Of a stretch of DNA of 34,693 nt, positions 11,942 to 19,578 are shown in pieces (positions within the stretch are counted from its first letter, which is position 1; every line of letters begins with the position of its first letter). This DNA comes from Paludibacteraceae bacterium. GTDB taxonomy: Bacteria > Bacteroidota > Bacteroidia > Bacteroidales > Paludibacteraceae. The notes beneath the pieces are model-generated. The model was not told the DNA's origin. It saw only the letters and a list, made by a program, of their open reading frames with translations, and did not search any database. The DNA lies in contig JAFSQV010000017.1 in assembly GCA_017446455.1 (NCBI GenBank), forward strand, positions 1 to 34,693, read 5' to 3'. The translations under genes and the position numbers were made by a program.

Positions 11942-13622
11942 ACGTCCAGGTCTCCTCAAAGTCCCAATTGGACTTCGTCTGTATCTTCGTCGGGTTGGTA
12001 TAGACCTTCTCCGGCTGGCGTTTGTCGTCCCAACTACCTGTCGTCCACTTGCCGTCGCCGTTCGCGTCCTTATACATCCTCAGGAAATACGCATCGGGTT
12101 TGAGGAAGCGGAAGAGGGTGCCGTCGGGTTCGGCCGACTGCTCACGCAGCACTTTCTCTTGTCCGTTCAGCACCTGGATACGCATACTCGGGTCGAAGGG
12201 TTCAAGCTTCACACGGATGGTCGAGTAGTCCTCCGGGGTCTTGAGTTTGAGCGAATAAGTGCCGGCGATGTGCGTGATGCCGTACACGTCCGTCAACGCG
12301 GCGCTGTCGAGGCATAACTCGTATTTCTTGCCGGGCCCGAGGTTAGCGATGAACTGCAGGTGCAGCGGCAGCGTGTCGTGCGGCGCGATGGTGAAGGGCA
12401 CGACATAGACGTTCGTGTCTTTGTCCTTGCGCTCGTACAGGTGAATGGCCTCCTCGCGGATAAGCGCCAGCGGCGTGGCTGCCGTGAGGCGTAAGGTGTC
12501 GTATATCTCGAAGTTCTTCGACGCATTGGTCTTGATACCCAGACGTCTGTTGCGGCGGTTGCGCTCCAGTGCCTCTTGCGCCTTCGCCGAGAGCCGCGGT
12601 GCGCGCCAGCGGGCCAGAACCGTGTCAGTAGCCCACTCTAAATGGAACAAGCTATCCGTGCGGCGGTACTGAACCTCGAAATAGAGCGAGTCCGGACGGA
12701 TGGATGCGCTGTCCAGCAACCAGATCATCACCGTGTCGTGCTGTTTCGAGAAATAGGTGTTGTAGTTCAGACTGTCCGCGAGCGGCCGAATGACCGGCAG
12801 ACTGTCCGGACCGGTGGAGAAAGCGATGCTGATACGATGCTGCTCCTCGCGCGTGGTGCGCTGCAGATAGAGCCGTTGCTGCTGGGGTTGGAACAGGTAC
12901 AAGGTGTCGTAATGCGCCGGTAGACTGTCCTGCGCCGTCGTATCGGGCGGCGTCACCGTGATGGTCTGCGGTGCAAACGCGATCGTCTCACCCGGCGTGA
13001 GGCGGTTGTCGCGACTCACGTCATCCACGGCGTAGAGACGGTAGGTCCCCGCGTGCATGTTGCTGATGCGGTAGAAACCCGCCGAGTCCGTGCGCGCGAT
13101 GCGCAGGAAAGGATGCTTGGTGAAAGCCGTGTCGGAGAGGTCCTCGTGGATACCGACGATGATGCCTTTTTTCGGCTTGAGGTTCTCGGCGTCCAGCACG
13201 AAACCCGTCGTCTCCAAGGTGTCAATAGTCGGACCGGTCGAGAAACCGAAACTATAACCGTGGATGGGGTTTTTCTCCGTATAGTCGCATATCGCGTCGC
13301 CGAAGTCGAGGGTATAGGTGGTGCTGTCGCGCAGCGTGTCGGCAAACTGCACCAGCACGCGCTTACCGCGCGCCTTGACGTCGGGCGGGCGCTGCTGCGG
13401 AGGAGACATCAGCAGGTTCGCGCTGATGTTATCCAGTTGAATATACTCATTGAAAGTGATCTCGATACGCTTGCCCGTGAAGTTCACGGTGCCGTTCTCC
13501 GGCACCGACTTGACAGCCATAGGCGGGATAGAGTCTTTCGGTCCTCCCTGCGGTCCTACACCGCGGTTCGCACACCCCACCAGCACCAGGGCCGTCAGTA
13601 CTATCGACAGGCTCTTGCGCAT
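11928..13622 (-). CDS. Ig-like domain lipoprotein (Bacteroidota type)
   Basis: A 564-residue exported lipoprotein: lipobox Cys17 in MRKSLSIVLTALVLVGC, then GPQGGPKDSIPPM and a first Ig-like domain (Big_5 or SbsA type, about 33-135) with the typical ITFNEYIQLDNIS. A CarboxypepD-like unit follows (RTDSAGFYRISNMHAGTYRLYAVDD, about residues 185-210). The rest is beta-rich and the C-terminus has FRFLKPDAYFLRMYKDANGDGKWTTG. Homologues with this layout are common in Bacteroidota and sit in the cell envelope; their role is unclear. Its stop overlaps the pnuC start by 14 bases and pheS ends six bases before its ATG, so this is a tight operon. Confidence 0.88.
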   Translation of the reverse strand: MRKSLSIVLTALVLVGCANRGVGPQGGPKDSIPPMAVKSVPENGTVNFTGKRIEITFNEYIQLDNISANLLMSPPQQRPPDVKARGKRVLVQFADTLRDSTTYTLDFGDAICDYTEKNPIHGYSFGFSTGPTIDTLETTGFVLDAENLKPKKGIIVGIHEDLSDTAFTKHPFLRIARTDSAGFYRISNMHAGTYRLYAVDDVSRDNRLTPGETIAFAPQTITVTPPDTTAQDSLPAHYDTLYLFQPQQQRLYLQRTTREEQHRISIAFSTGPDSLPVIRPLADSLNYNTYFSKQHDTVMIWLLDSASIRPDSLYFEVQYRRTDSLFHLEWATDTVLARWRAPRLSAKAQEALERNRRNRRLGIKTNASKNFEIYDTLRLTAATPLALIREEAIHLYERKDKDTNVYVVPFTIAPHDTLPLHLQFIANLGPGKKYELCLDSAALTDVYGITHIAGTYSLKLKTPEDYSTIRVKLEPFDPSMRIQVLNGQEKVLREQSAEPDGTLFRFLKPDAYFLRMYKDANGDGKWTTGSWDDKRQPEKVYTNPTKIQTKSNWDFEETWTYDAQ

Positions 13623-13628
13623 GAAGTA

Positions 13629-14678
13629 TTAGCAACTCTCGAACTGACGAAGGAAGCGCACATCGTTCTCCGAGAACAGACGCAGGTCCTTCACGCGGTA
13701 CTTGAGGTTCGTGATACGCTCTACTCCCATACCGAACGCAAAACCGCTGTATTCCTTGCTGTCGATACCGCAGGCCTCCAGCACGTTCGGGTCCACCATA
13801 CCGCAACCCAGGATCTCCACCCAGCCGGTACCCTTGCAGAACGAGCAACCTACGCCGCCGCAGATATTACAACTGATGTCCATCTCGGCGCTCGGCTCCG
13901 TGAACGGGAAATAACTCGGGCGCAGACGGATCTTCGTCTCCGGACCGAACATCTCTTTACTGAAGTATAATAAGGCCTCGCGCAGATCGGCGAACGAAAC
14001 ATTCTTGTCGATATAGAGTCCTTCTACCTGGTGGAAGAAACAGTGCGCGCGGGCCGAGATAGCCTCGTTGCGGTACACGCGACCCGGGCAGAGCACGCGG
14101 ATCGGCGGCTTCTGGCTGGTCATGACGCGAGTCTGAACGGAACTCGTATGCGAGCGCAGCAGCACGTCGGTCGGTTTCTGCACGCCGGCTTCTTTCTCGA
14201 TGAAGAAGGTGTCCTGCATGTCGCGCGCCGGGTGCTCCGGGGCGAAGTTCAGCATGCCATAGACGTGCTTGTCGTCCTCGACCTCCGGTCCTTGCGCGAT
14301 GGTGAAGCCGATGCGGGAGAAGATATCTTCTATCTCTTCGCGCACCAAGGACAGCGGGTGACGCGTACCGAGCGCGATAGGATCCGGCGTGCGGGTGAGG
14401 TCAAGATGATTTACCATCTGATCATTTACCATTTGGTCATTTAACTGCTCGCGGAGCTCGTTGACGCGGGCCTCCGTCTCTTGACGCAACCGGTTGAGCA
14501 ACTGACCCAACTCACGCTTCTGATCATTCGGCACATTACGGAACTCATTAAACAGCGCCGTGATCTCGCCTTTCTTACTGAGGTACTTGATACGCAGCGC
14601 CTCCAACTCCTCGGCGTTATTCGCCTTCAACTCGCCCACCTGCGCAAGCAAAGATTGTATATTTTCCTTCAAAGCCAT
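13629..14678 (-). CDS. pheS: Phenylalanine-tRNA ligase alpha subunit
   Basis: A 349-residue class II aminoacyl-tRNA synthetase subunit that charges tRNA-Phe with PheT. It has an N-terminal coiled coil for tRNA binding (residues 1-90) and a catalytic domain with HPLSLVREEIEDIF, ARDMQDTFF, LLRSHTSSVQTR, FHQVEGLYID, PFTEPSAEMDI and the motif 3 end GMGVERI. A cysteine cluster CNICGGVGCSFCKG is typical of Bacteroidota PheS. Between the coiled coil and the catalytic domain a 15-base tandem repeat adds NDQMV twice. pheT is not adjacent. An A+T-rich 7-base repeat leader (14688-14715) and its own promoter precede the ATG. Confidence 0.97.
   Translation of the reverse strand: MALKENIQSLLAQVGELKANNAEELEALRIKYLSKKGEITALFNEFRNVPNDQKRELGQLLNRLRQETEARVNELREQLNDQMVNDQMVNHLDLTRTPDPIALGTRHPLSLVREEIEDIFSRIGFTIAQGPEVEDDKHVYGMLNFAPEHPARDMQDTFFIEKEAGVQKPTDVLLRSHTSSVQTRVMTSQKPPIRVLCPGRVYRNEAISARAHCFFHQVEGLYIDKNVSFADLREALLYFSKEMFGPETKIRLRPSYFPFTEPSAEMDISCNICGGVGCSFCKGTGWVEILGCGMVDPNVLEACGIDSKEYSGFAFGMGVERITNLKYRVKDLRLFSENDVRFLRQFESC
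14409..14443. repeat. 15-base tandem array inside pheS
   Basis: ATTTACC begins at 14409 and 14424, with ATTTA at 14439: a 15-base period coding on the minus strand for Asn-Asp-Gln-Met-Val twice, at the linker after the tRNA-binding coiled coil. Confidence 0.8.
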
Positions 14679-14687
14679 AAAATCAAT

Positions 14688-14715
14688 GATGATTGATGAT
14701 TGCTAATTGATGATT
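14688..14715 (+). repeat. Four tandem heptamers (GATGATT) in the pheS leader
   Basis: GATGATT, GATGATT, GCTAATT and GATGATT lie between the pheS promoter and its ATG. Units of the same form occur inside the HprK-like gene (16831-16872). Confidence 0.8.
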
Positions 14716-14732
14716 TTTTACAAAAATCGCTG

Positions 14733-14763
14733 CAAAATTACTACAAAAAAATGACATACGCAA
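14733..14763 (-). promoter_or_regulatory. Promoter of pheS
   Basis: On the minus strand TTG (14761-14763), 20 bases, then TAATTTTG (14733-14740), about 55 bases upstream of the ATG at 14678. The -33 box overlaps the mtaB terminator hairpin. Confidence 0.7.
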
Positions 14764-14776
14764 GCGTATGCCATTA
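14747..14776 (-). terminator. Terminator of mtaB
   Basis: On the minus strand ATGGCATACGC-TT-GCGTATGTCAT (one mismatch) is followed by a run of T residues, 30 bases past the mtaB stop. It separates mtaB from the pheS promoter. Confidence 0.75.
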
Positions 14777-14804
14777 TTTCTTGTGATTTTTTGCTCTGCA
14801 GGCC

Positions 14805-16118
14805 TTAAATCGTGACCTGCTCGAAGGTGTTGACGCGGGATTTGTCGTACGGACGGGAGAGTTTGATGTAGTTCTCGGTGAAGCCGAACATCAGGCCGTC
14901 TTTCTTCGCGGACTCCCAGAGCACGGTAGCCGTTTCGCCCTTATGCTCCGCATAAAACGCTTCGGTCTTACGCGCGGAGATAGCGTGCAGTTCTTTGCTC
15001 CGGCGCTCGCGCTCACGTTGCGGCACGACTTCCAGATCCATCTCGAGCATGCGCGTGTTGGCGCGCTCCGAATAGGTGAACACATGCAGTTGACTCACCG
15101 GCAGCGATTCGATGAACTCGACGTACTCGCGCCAGCACTCCGCCGTCTCGCCGCGCACACCGACCATGCAGTCCACGCCGATGAAGGCATTCGGCATGAC
15201 GGATTTGATATGCGCTACGCGCTCGGCGAACAGTTCGCGGGTATAACGGCGTCCCATAATCTTGAGCACCGTGTTACTGCCGCTCTGCAGCGGTATATGG
15301 AAGTGCGGCGCAAAATGGCGGCTGTTTGCCACCAGATCAATGATCTCATCGCTCAGCAGGTTCGGTTCGCAACTCGATATGCGGATGCGATAATCCGCAA
15401 TTGGTGTATGGTGTACGGTGTAAGGTGTATGGTGTACGGTGTAAGGTGTAAGGTTGTCCAGCGCCCGCAAGAGGTCAATAAAGGTCTCTCCGGTCGAGCG
15501 GCCGAAATCGCCTATGTTGACGCCGGAGAGGATGAGCTCTTTCGCGCCGCCTTCGATGGCTTCCTGCGCCTGCTTGACGAGCGACGCGATGGACGGATTG
15601 CGACTCTTGCCGCGCGCCAGAGGAATGGTGCAATAAGAGCAGAAATAGTTGCAACCGTCCTGCACCTTCAGAAAGCACCGCGTGCGGTCGTCTTTGCTGT
15701 AAGCAAAATGGAAGTCATCGACTTCCCGGATGGGAGAAATCGAGATATTGGAGATTGGAGATTGGAAATTGGAGATTTGGGATTCCAACCTCTCTACGAA
15801 CTCGTCGAGGTGGAATTTCTCTTCCTGGCCGAGGACATAGTCCACGCCTTCGATATGCGCGATCTCGCCCGGCTGCAGTTGGGCGTAGCAGCCCGTGACG
15901 ATGAGGATGGCATGGGGGTTCTGGCGCCGGATACGATGAATCATCTGGCGGTCCTTATGGTCCGCCGCGTCCGTCACGGAGCAGGTGTTGATGATGCAGA
16001 TATCCGCCTGCTCGCCGCGCTGGGCGCGCGTATGACCACGCGCAATGAGTGCCTTAGCCAAGGCACTGCTCTCCGCGAAATTGAGTTTGCAACCTAATGT
16101 GGTAAATGCGAATAACAT
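14805..16118 (-). CDS. mtaB: tRNA methylthiotransferase MtaB
   Basis: A radical-SAM methylthiotransferase that adds 2-methylthio to t6A37 of tRNAs. Residues 1-100 are the UPF0004 domain with cluster ligands Cys10, Cys46 (NTCSVTD) and Cys77. The radical-SAM cluster is CNYFCSYC (Cys156, Cys160, Cys163). ISSCEPNLL and HIPLQSGS follow, and a TRAM-like C-terminus. I chose ATG 16118 (MLFAFTTLGCKLNFAES); the longer frame adds an unlikely leader. The start overlaps the upstream kinase-like gene by 25 bases. Two heptamer arrays are built into the frame: residues about 113-128 (ISNFQSPISNIS) and 223-241 (TPYTVHHTPYTVHHTPIA), both where homologues have short loops. Confidence 0.95.
   Translation of the reverse strand: MLFAFTTLGCKLNFAESSALAKALIARGHTRAQRGEQADICIINTCSVTDAADHKDRQMIHRIRRQNPHAILIVTGCYAQLQPGEIAHIEGVDYVLGQEEKFHLDEFVERLESQISNFQSPISNISISPIREVDDFHFAYSKDDRTRCFLKVQDGCNYFCSYCTIPLARGKSRNPSIASLVKQAQEAIEGGAKELILSGVNIGDFGRSTGETFIDLLRALDNLTPYTVHHTPYTVHHTPIADYRIRISSCEPNLLSDEIIDLVANSRHFAPHFHIPLQSGSNTVLKIMGRRYTRELFAERVAHIKSVMPNAFIGVDCMVGVRGETAECWREYVEFIESLPVSQLHVFTYSERANTRMLEMDLEVVPQRERERRSKELHAISARKTEAFYAEHKGETATVLWESAKKDGLMFGFTENYIKLSRPYDKSRVNTFEQVTI
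15403..15451 (+). repeat. Seven tandem heptamers GGTGTAM inside mtaB
   Basis: Units GGTGTAT, GGTGTAC and GGTGTAA repeat seven times, the same unit as the array after glyA. Read on the minus strand in frame they give the heptapeptide repeat Tyr-Thr-Val-His-His-Thr-Pro. Confidence 0.9.
15744..15785 (+). repeat. Six heptamers GAGATTG inside mtaB
   Basis: GATATTG, GAGATTG, GAGATTG, GAAATTG, GAGATTT and GGGATTC in register, coding on the minus strand for a Ile-Ser-Asn-rich loop between the UPF0004 and radical-SAM domains. Confidence 0.85.
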
Positions 16119-16969
16119 ACTTCCGCCGCGTCGGTATTCGGTAAACAATCGAGGAAATAGACGGGTGTGGACTCCAGCAGCGTGGCGATGGTCTCATAGA
16201 GTTGGTCCATCATCTGCGGCAGGATCTTCAGTCCGCTCACCGACGAGAGGATATACGGATAGGCCTGCGTCGGCCGCAAGAGGCGAATGGCGTTCTCGGG
16301 CGCTTGCGCCAGTTGCACGAGCGCCATCACCTGCGCCTGGTCGTTCTTGTAACACGGCGTCTTTCCGCTCCAGGGTGAACCATATACCACTACTCTTCCG
16401 TCCTCATGCACCCGCACGATGGGATTATCGTCATTCAGCCGCTCGGCATCCGCGAACGCCTTCAGCCACTGCTCCGCATGCGTGCTCTTGCCTGTTCCGG
16501 ACTTGCCGAGGAACATATAGCCCTTGCCTTCGCGAACAATCACCGCCGAGTGGAAAAGCAAGGTACTATGCCCCGCCGTAGCAAAGGCATAAAGGAGCAT
16601 CAGCGTGTTGTCGATCGCAAAACGCGTCGGCTCGCCGTAGAAAACCGCCTGCTGCATGTTCGCATCGCAGCGGAACGCACCAACCACCTCGCCGTCCCTG
16701 CTCTGCGAGAAGCGGAACAACCACTCCTCTTCGCGACGGTACATCTCGATGCGCGGCATGTCGTCGTCCGAGCGGTCCGTATAGATATTCTCCCAGCCTT
16801 CAGAAGAAGGCAGGCCTTCTTCGCTAATGCGAAGATTGAAGATTGCAGATTGAAGATGGGAGATTGATGATTGTTCAATGGTGAAGGGCGCGTAGTTCGG
16901 ACACCACGCGAGGATGTCGCGCGTCGTGTCGATACCAAAAATATGTTCGGCTACGCGGAAATAAAGCAT
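16094..16969 (-). CDS. HprK-like P-loop kinase, function unknown
   Basis: A 291-residue protein with the HPr kinase or PEP-carboxykinase-like fold: LLFHSAVIV (His140), Walker A GKSGTGKST (155-163), then LNDDNPIVR and GSPWSGKT. These match the HprK-like catalytic region, but the N-terminal domain differs from true HprK, as in several Bacteroidota relatives, so the substrate is unknown. I chose ATG 16969, one base after the dnaA stop. Residues about 31-56 come from a heptamer array plus a perfect palindrome (16803-16822) and look inserted. It overlaps mtaB by 25 bases and follows dnaA directly, so the three form one operon. Confidence 0.8.
   Translation of the reverse strand: MLYFRVAEHIFGIDTTRDILAWCPNYAPFTIEQSSISHLQSAIFNLRISEEGLPSSEGWENIYTDRSDDDMPRIEMYRREEEWLFRFSQSRDGEVVGAFRCDANMQQAVFYGEPTRFAIDNTLMLLYAFATAGHSTLLFHSAVIVREGKGYMFLGKSGTGKSTHAEQWLKAFADAERLNDDNPIVRVHEDGRVVVYGSPWSGKTPCYKNDQAQVMALVQLAQAPENAIRLLRPTQAYPYILSSVSGLKILPQMMDQLYETIATLLESTPVYFLDCLPNTDAAEVCYSHLPH
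16803..16872 (+). repeat. Palindromes plus six heptamers inside the HprK-like gene
   Basis: GAAGAAGGC-AG-GCCTTCTTC (16803-16822) and TTCGC-TAAT-GCGAA (16820-16833) are followed by the heptamers GAAGATT, GAAGATT, GCAGATT, GAAGATG, GGAGATT and GATGATT (16831-16872). Confidence 0.85.
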
Positions 16970-16970
16970 A

Positions 16971-18335
16971 TTAATGATGCAGCGCGGACTGCAGTTGTGC
17001 GATATGCTGACGCAGTACCGGATCTTCCTCCAGCATCGCATTCACATACGAGACAGAGTGCAGGATCGTGGCGTGCGTGCGGTGTCCCAGGCGGAAACCG
17101 ATCTCGGTCAACGAACTCTGCGTGAGTTTTTTGCACAGGTAAGCCGTGACGTGACGCGCCTGACTGATCTCCTTCGAGCGGTTCGACGAGGTGATCGCTT
17201 TCTGCGAGACGTTATAGTGCTTCGAGACCTCTTCCAGCACGTCATCCACCGTTGTGCGGTGTGGATGAACGGCTACGATATGACTCACTACCTGCTCCGT
17301 CAACGCCAGGTCGATCTCCTGGTCCGTCAAGGTCGAGTGCGCCAAGAGGGACGCTAAGATACCCTCGAGGTCACGCACCGAGTCTTGTACACTCTGCGCA
17401 ATGAAATCTACGATCTCGTCACTCAGCGTGATACCGTCGCGACGCATCTTCGACAGCAAGATATCGCGGCGCAACTGGAAATCCGGACGCGAGATCTCGG
17501 CCGCCAGACCCCACTTGAAACGGGTCAACAGACGCTCCTCGATATCCTTTAACTCGATAGGAGGTCTATCGGAAGTGAGGATGAGTTGTTTGCGGCTCTG
17601 CTGCAGGTAGTTGAAGATGTGGAAGAATGTATCCTGGGTTCCCTTCAAGCCGGCGAAATACTGGATGTCATCTACGATGAGTACATCCACCGACTGATAG
17701 AAATTGAGGAAATCCGGGATACGATTGTCCTTCCGCGCATCTTGGTACTGCAGCTTGAACGTGTTCGCACTCACGTAGAGCACACGTGCTTGCGGGAACA
17801 GCGCCTGCACCTGGTGACCGATCGCACAAGCAAGATGGGTCTTACCTACTCCGCTGCCACCGTAGATGAACAGCGGGTTGAAAGCGGTATAACCCGGTTG
17901 CTTGGCGATGGCCAAACCAGCTGTGCGGGCTAACTTATTCGGTGCGCCGGCGACGAACGAGTCAAAGGTATAAAGCTCGTTTAACGAAGGCAGATCGCTA
18001 TTGCTCTGCGCCGGCTGCTGAATCGGACGTGCGTTGACGGGCAAACCGGCAGAAGGTAAGGTAGTACCCGCTCCGGAAGTGGAATCCACTAACACGCGGT
18101 ACTCCAGGCGCGTGCCTTGCCCGAACACACGTATGATCGCGGCCGATAATAAAGGAATGTAGTTCTCCTCGATGTACTCCGCCACGAATTGCGATTTGAC
18201 CTGCAACACCAACGTACCCTCCGCGTAGCGTAAGGGCACAATGGGAGCGAACCAAGTCTGGTACGCAGTCGACGTCAAGTTGTCAGCCAAAATGGTCTGG
18301 CACTGAGCCCATTGTTGTTGAATCGTAGGTGTCAT
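16971..18335 (-). CDS. dnaA: Chromosomal replication initiator DnaA
   Basis: The 454-residue initiator that binds DnaA boxes at oriC and, with ATP, opens the origin. It has the four usual domains: N-terminal helicase-loading region (1-80), a Gly/Pro/Gln linker (85-115), an AAA+ core with FIYGGSGVGKTHLA (Walker A at 159-166) and VDVLIVDDIQYF (Walker B), and a C-terminal box-binding domain with TVDDVLEEVSKHY and LGHRTHATILHSV. The start at 18335 is supported by its promoter 20-50 bases upstream. It is followed by the HprK-like gene and mtaB. Confidence 0.98.
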   Translation of the reverse strand: MTPTIQQQWAQCQTILADNLTSTAYQTWFAPIVPLRYAEGTLVLQVKSQFVAEYIEENYIPLLSAAIIRVFGQGTRLEYRVLVDSTSGAGTTLPSAGLPVNARPIQQPAQSNSDLPSLNELYTFDSFVAGAPNKLARTAGLAIAKQPGYTAFNPLFIYGGSGVGKTHLACAIGHQVQALFPQARVLYVSANTFKLQYQDARKDNRIPDFLNFYQSVDVLIVDDIQYFAGLKGTQDTFFHIFNYLQQSRKQLILTSDRPPIELKDIEERLLTRFKWGLAAEISRPDFQLRRDILLSKMRRDGITLSDEIVDFIAQSVQDSVRDLEGILASLLAHSTLTDQEIDLALTEQVVSHIVAVHPHRTTVDDVLEEVSKHYNVSQKAITSSNRSKEISQARHVTAYLCKKLTQSSLTEIGFRLGHRTHATILHSVSYVNAMLEEDPVLRQHIAQLQSALHH

Positions 18336-18354
18336 TTTTTGTCAAAAGCGAGTG

Positions 18355-18386
18355 CAAAGGTACTACATTTTTTTGAATTGACCAAA
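18355..18386 (-). promoter_or_regulatory. Promoter of dnaA
   Basis: On the minus strand TTTG (18383-18386), exactly 20 bases, then TACCTTTG (18355-18362), 19 bases upstream of the ATG at 18335. A textbook Bacteroidota promoter. Confidence 0.85.
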
Positions 18387-18660
18387 TTTTGCTTTTTCGA
18401 CCCAAATTGCGAAAACACGTAAGTTGCGCTTTTTCAAGCACTTAGGCGTAACATTCTGATTATCAGCAACTTAGCTATAGTTATTAACATGTAAGTTATT
18501 GATTTACAGCAAGTTGCATTTTTGCAAGAGGAAAATGCATTTTTTTGTTAAAAATTTACGCAACGCCGTATTTTTCAGGGCGTTGCGTAAAATTGCATTT
18601 TTTTGCTATTTAGAAAATCTACAAATAAGAAAATGTCTTATTTCTCGCGTGTGGAACGAG
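18387..18660. other. A+T-rich gap upstream of dnaA
   Basis: No gene is visible. It has several TAAGTTGC-like words on both strands (18420, 18469 reversed, 18491, 18512), three TTGCATTTTT or TGCATTTTTTTG words (near 18512, 18534, 18593) and a strong hairpin. No exact TTATNCACA DnaA box was found. It could hold dnaA control sites or part of an origin, but the sequence does not prove either. Confidence 0.5.
18543..18591 (-). terminator. Strong hairpin terminator after the MCE gene
   Basis: TTTACGCAACGCC (18555-18567) pairs perfectly with GGCGTTGCGTAAA (18579-18591) around an 11-base loop. On the minus strand it is followed by TTTTTAAC. It ends the amidase-MCE transcript. Confidence 0.8.
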
Positions 18661-19578
18661 TTATTTATCTTTTTTTCCGAATATCGAGAAGTGTACATAC
18701 CGCTTCGGATGCGCCTTCAAATCGGTGAGCAAACTGTCCGCCGAAATGACGGTAGCATCGATGTGGTTATAGAGCGATTTGTTGTAGATCAGCTGTCCGA
18801 TAGTGCTTTCCTGCGAGCGCACGTCGCTCACAAGGCCGTTGACGTTCTCCACCGTCTTATCCACGCGCGCTACGGTGGCCTTCAGGTCCGCCTGCTTGAT
18901 GTCCGCGATGATGACATTGAGGTTCGCGATCGCCGTGTCGGCATTGTTGACGATCGTCGGCACTTGGGTCTTCATCATGTGCTTGAGGTTCGCCGAGACG
19001 GACGTCAGGTCACCGGAGATACGGTCGACATTCTCCAGCGAGCGCTTGATATGCTCGCCTTCCACCTGCGTGCGTAACGCCGCTACGAGCGAATCGACTT
19101 CCTGCACCGCCTCATCCACGTGCGCCAAGAGCTCGCCTTGCAGGCTCTCTATCAGTCCCGGCACATAAGTCGTCGGCAGGAAAGAACCTTTAGCGATTGG
19201 AGATTGGTCATTGGTGATTGATGATTGGTCAGGGAACTGCAACTCTATGGCCATACCGCCGAGCATACCGTCCGCTATCAGCGCCATCTTCGTACCTTGC
19301 GGCAGGGCGATATCCTTGCGGATAGAGATATCAACGAGAAAGGCGCTGTCGCGGGTGAAGTCATAGTGCAGCCTATCCACCTGGCCCACCTTATGACCGC
19401 GGATATACACCGCTGCCTGTTCCTCCAAACCGTGCAGGTGACTGAACGTACCGTGGTAGCCGTTCGTAGGCGAGAAGATGTTCACGCCCTTGAGAAAGTT
19501 AAAACCAAAAAACAAAAGGAAAAGACACACGGTGGCCAAAATACCCACTTTTATCTCTCGTGCATACTTGATATTCAT
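18661..19578 (-). CDS. MCE-family lipid-transport protein (MlaD-like)
   Basis: A 305-residue protein with one N-terminal membrane helix (VGILATVCLFLLFFGFNFL, 11-29) and a periplasmic MCE domain (about 38-115) ending in GMLGGMAIEL. A long helical tail (150-270) carries weak coiled-coil repeats. MCE proteins bind and shuttle lipids between the inner and outer membranes. In Bacteroidota the ATPase and permease partners are usually elsewhere, and none is next to it here. Residues about 117-129 (DQSSITNDQSPIA) come from a heptamer array at 19195-19229. The start shares one base with the amidase stop (TAATG), so the two are translated together. Confidence 0.9.
   Translation of the reverse strand: MNIKYAREIKVGILATVCLFLLFFGFNFLKGVNIFSPTNGYHGTFSHLHGLEEQAAVYIRGHKVGQVDRLHYDFTRDSAFLVDISIRKDIALPQGTKMALIADGMLGGMAIELQFPDQSSITNDQSPIAKGSFLPTTYVPGLIESLQGELLAHVDEAVQEVDSLVAALRTQVEGEHIKRSLENVDRISGDLTSVSANLKHMMKTQVPTIVNNADTAIANLNVIIADIKQADLKATVARVDKTVENVNGLVSDVRSQESTIGQLIYNKSLYNHIDATVISADSLLTDLKAHPKRYVHFSIFGKKDK
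19195..19229 (+). repeat. Five heptamers GATTGGW inside the MCE gene
   Basis: GATTGGA, GATTGGT, CATTGGT, GATTGAT and GATTGGT in exact 7-base register, coding on the minus strand for a Ser, Asn, Asp and Gln-rich loop at the end of the MCE domain. Confidence 0.85.

Noticed and set aside
11941-11959. Longer pnuC start (MRRPGRM)
   Set aside because: It only adds a basic hexapeptide and overlaps the preceding gene further; ATG 11941 fits the family N-terminus.
14943-16097. 384-residue plus-strand open frame opposite mtaB
   Set aside because: It is the antisense shadow of mtaB, which has all the expected cluster cysteines.
18387-18660. Origin of replication (oriC)
   Set aside because: No exact DnaA boxes were found; location by dnaA alone is not enough in Bacteroidota.
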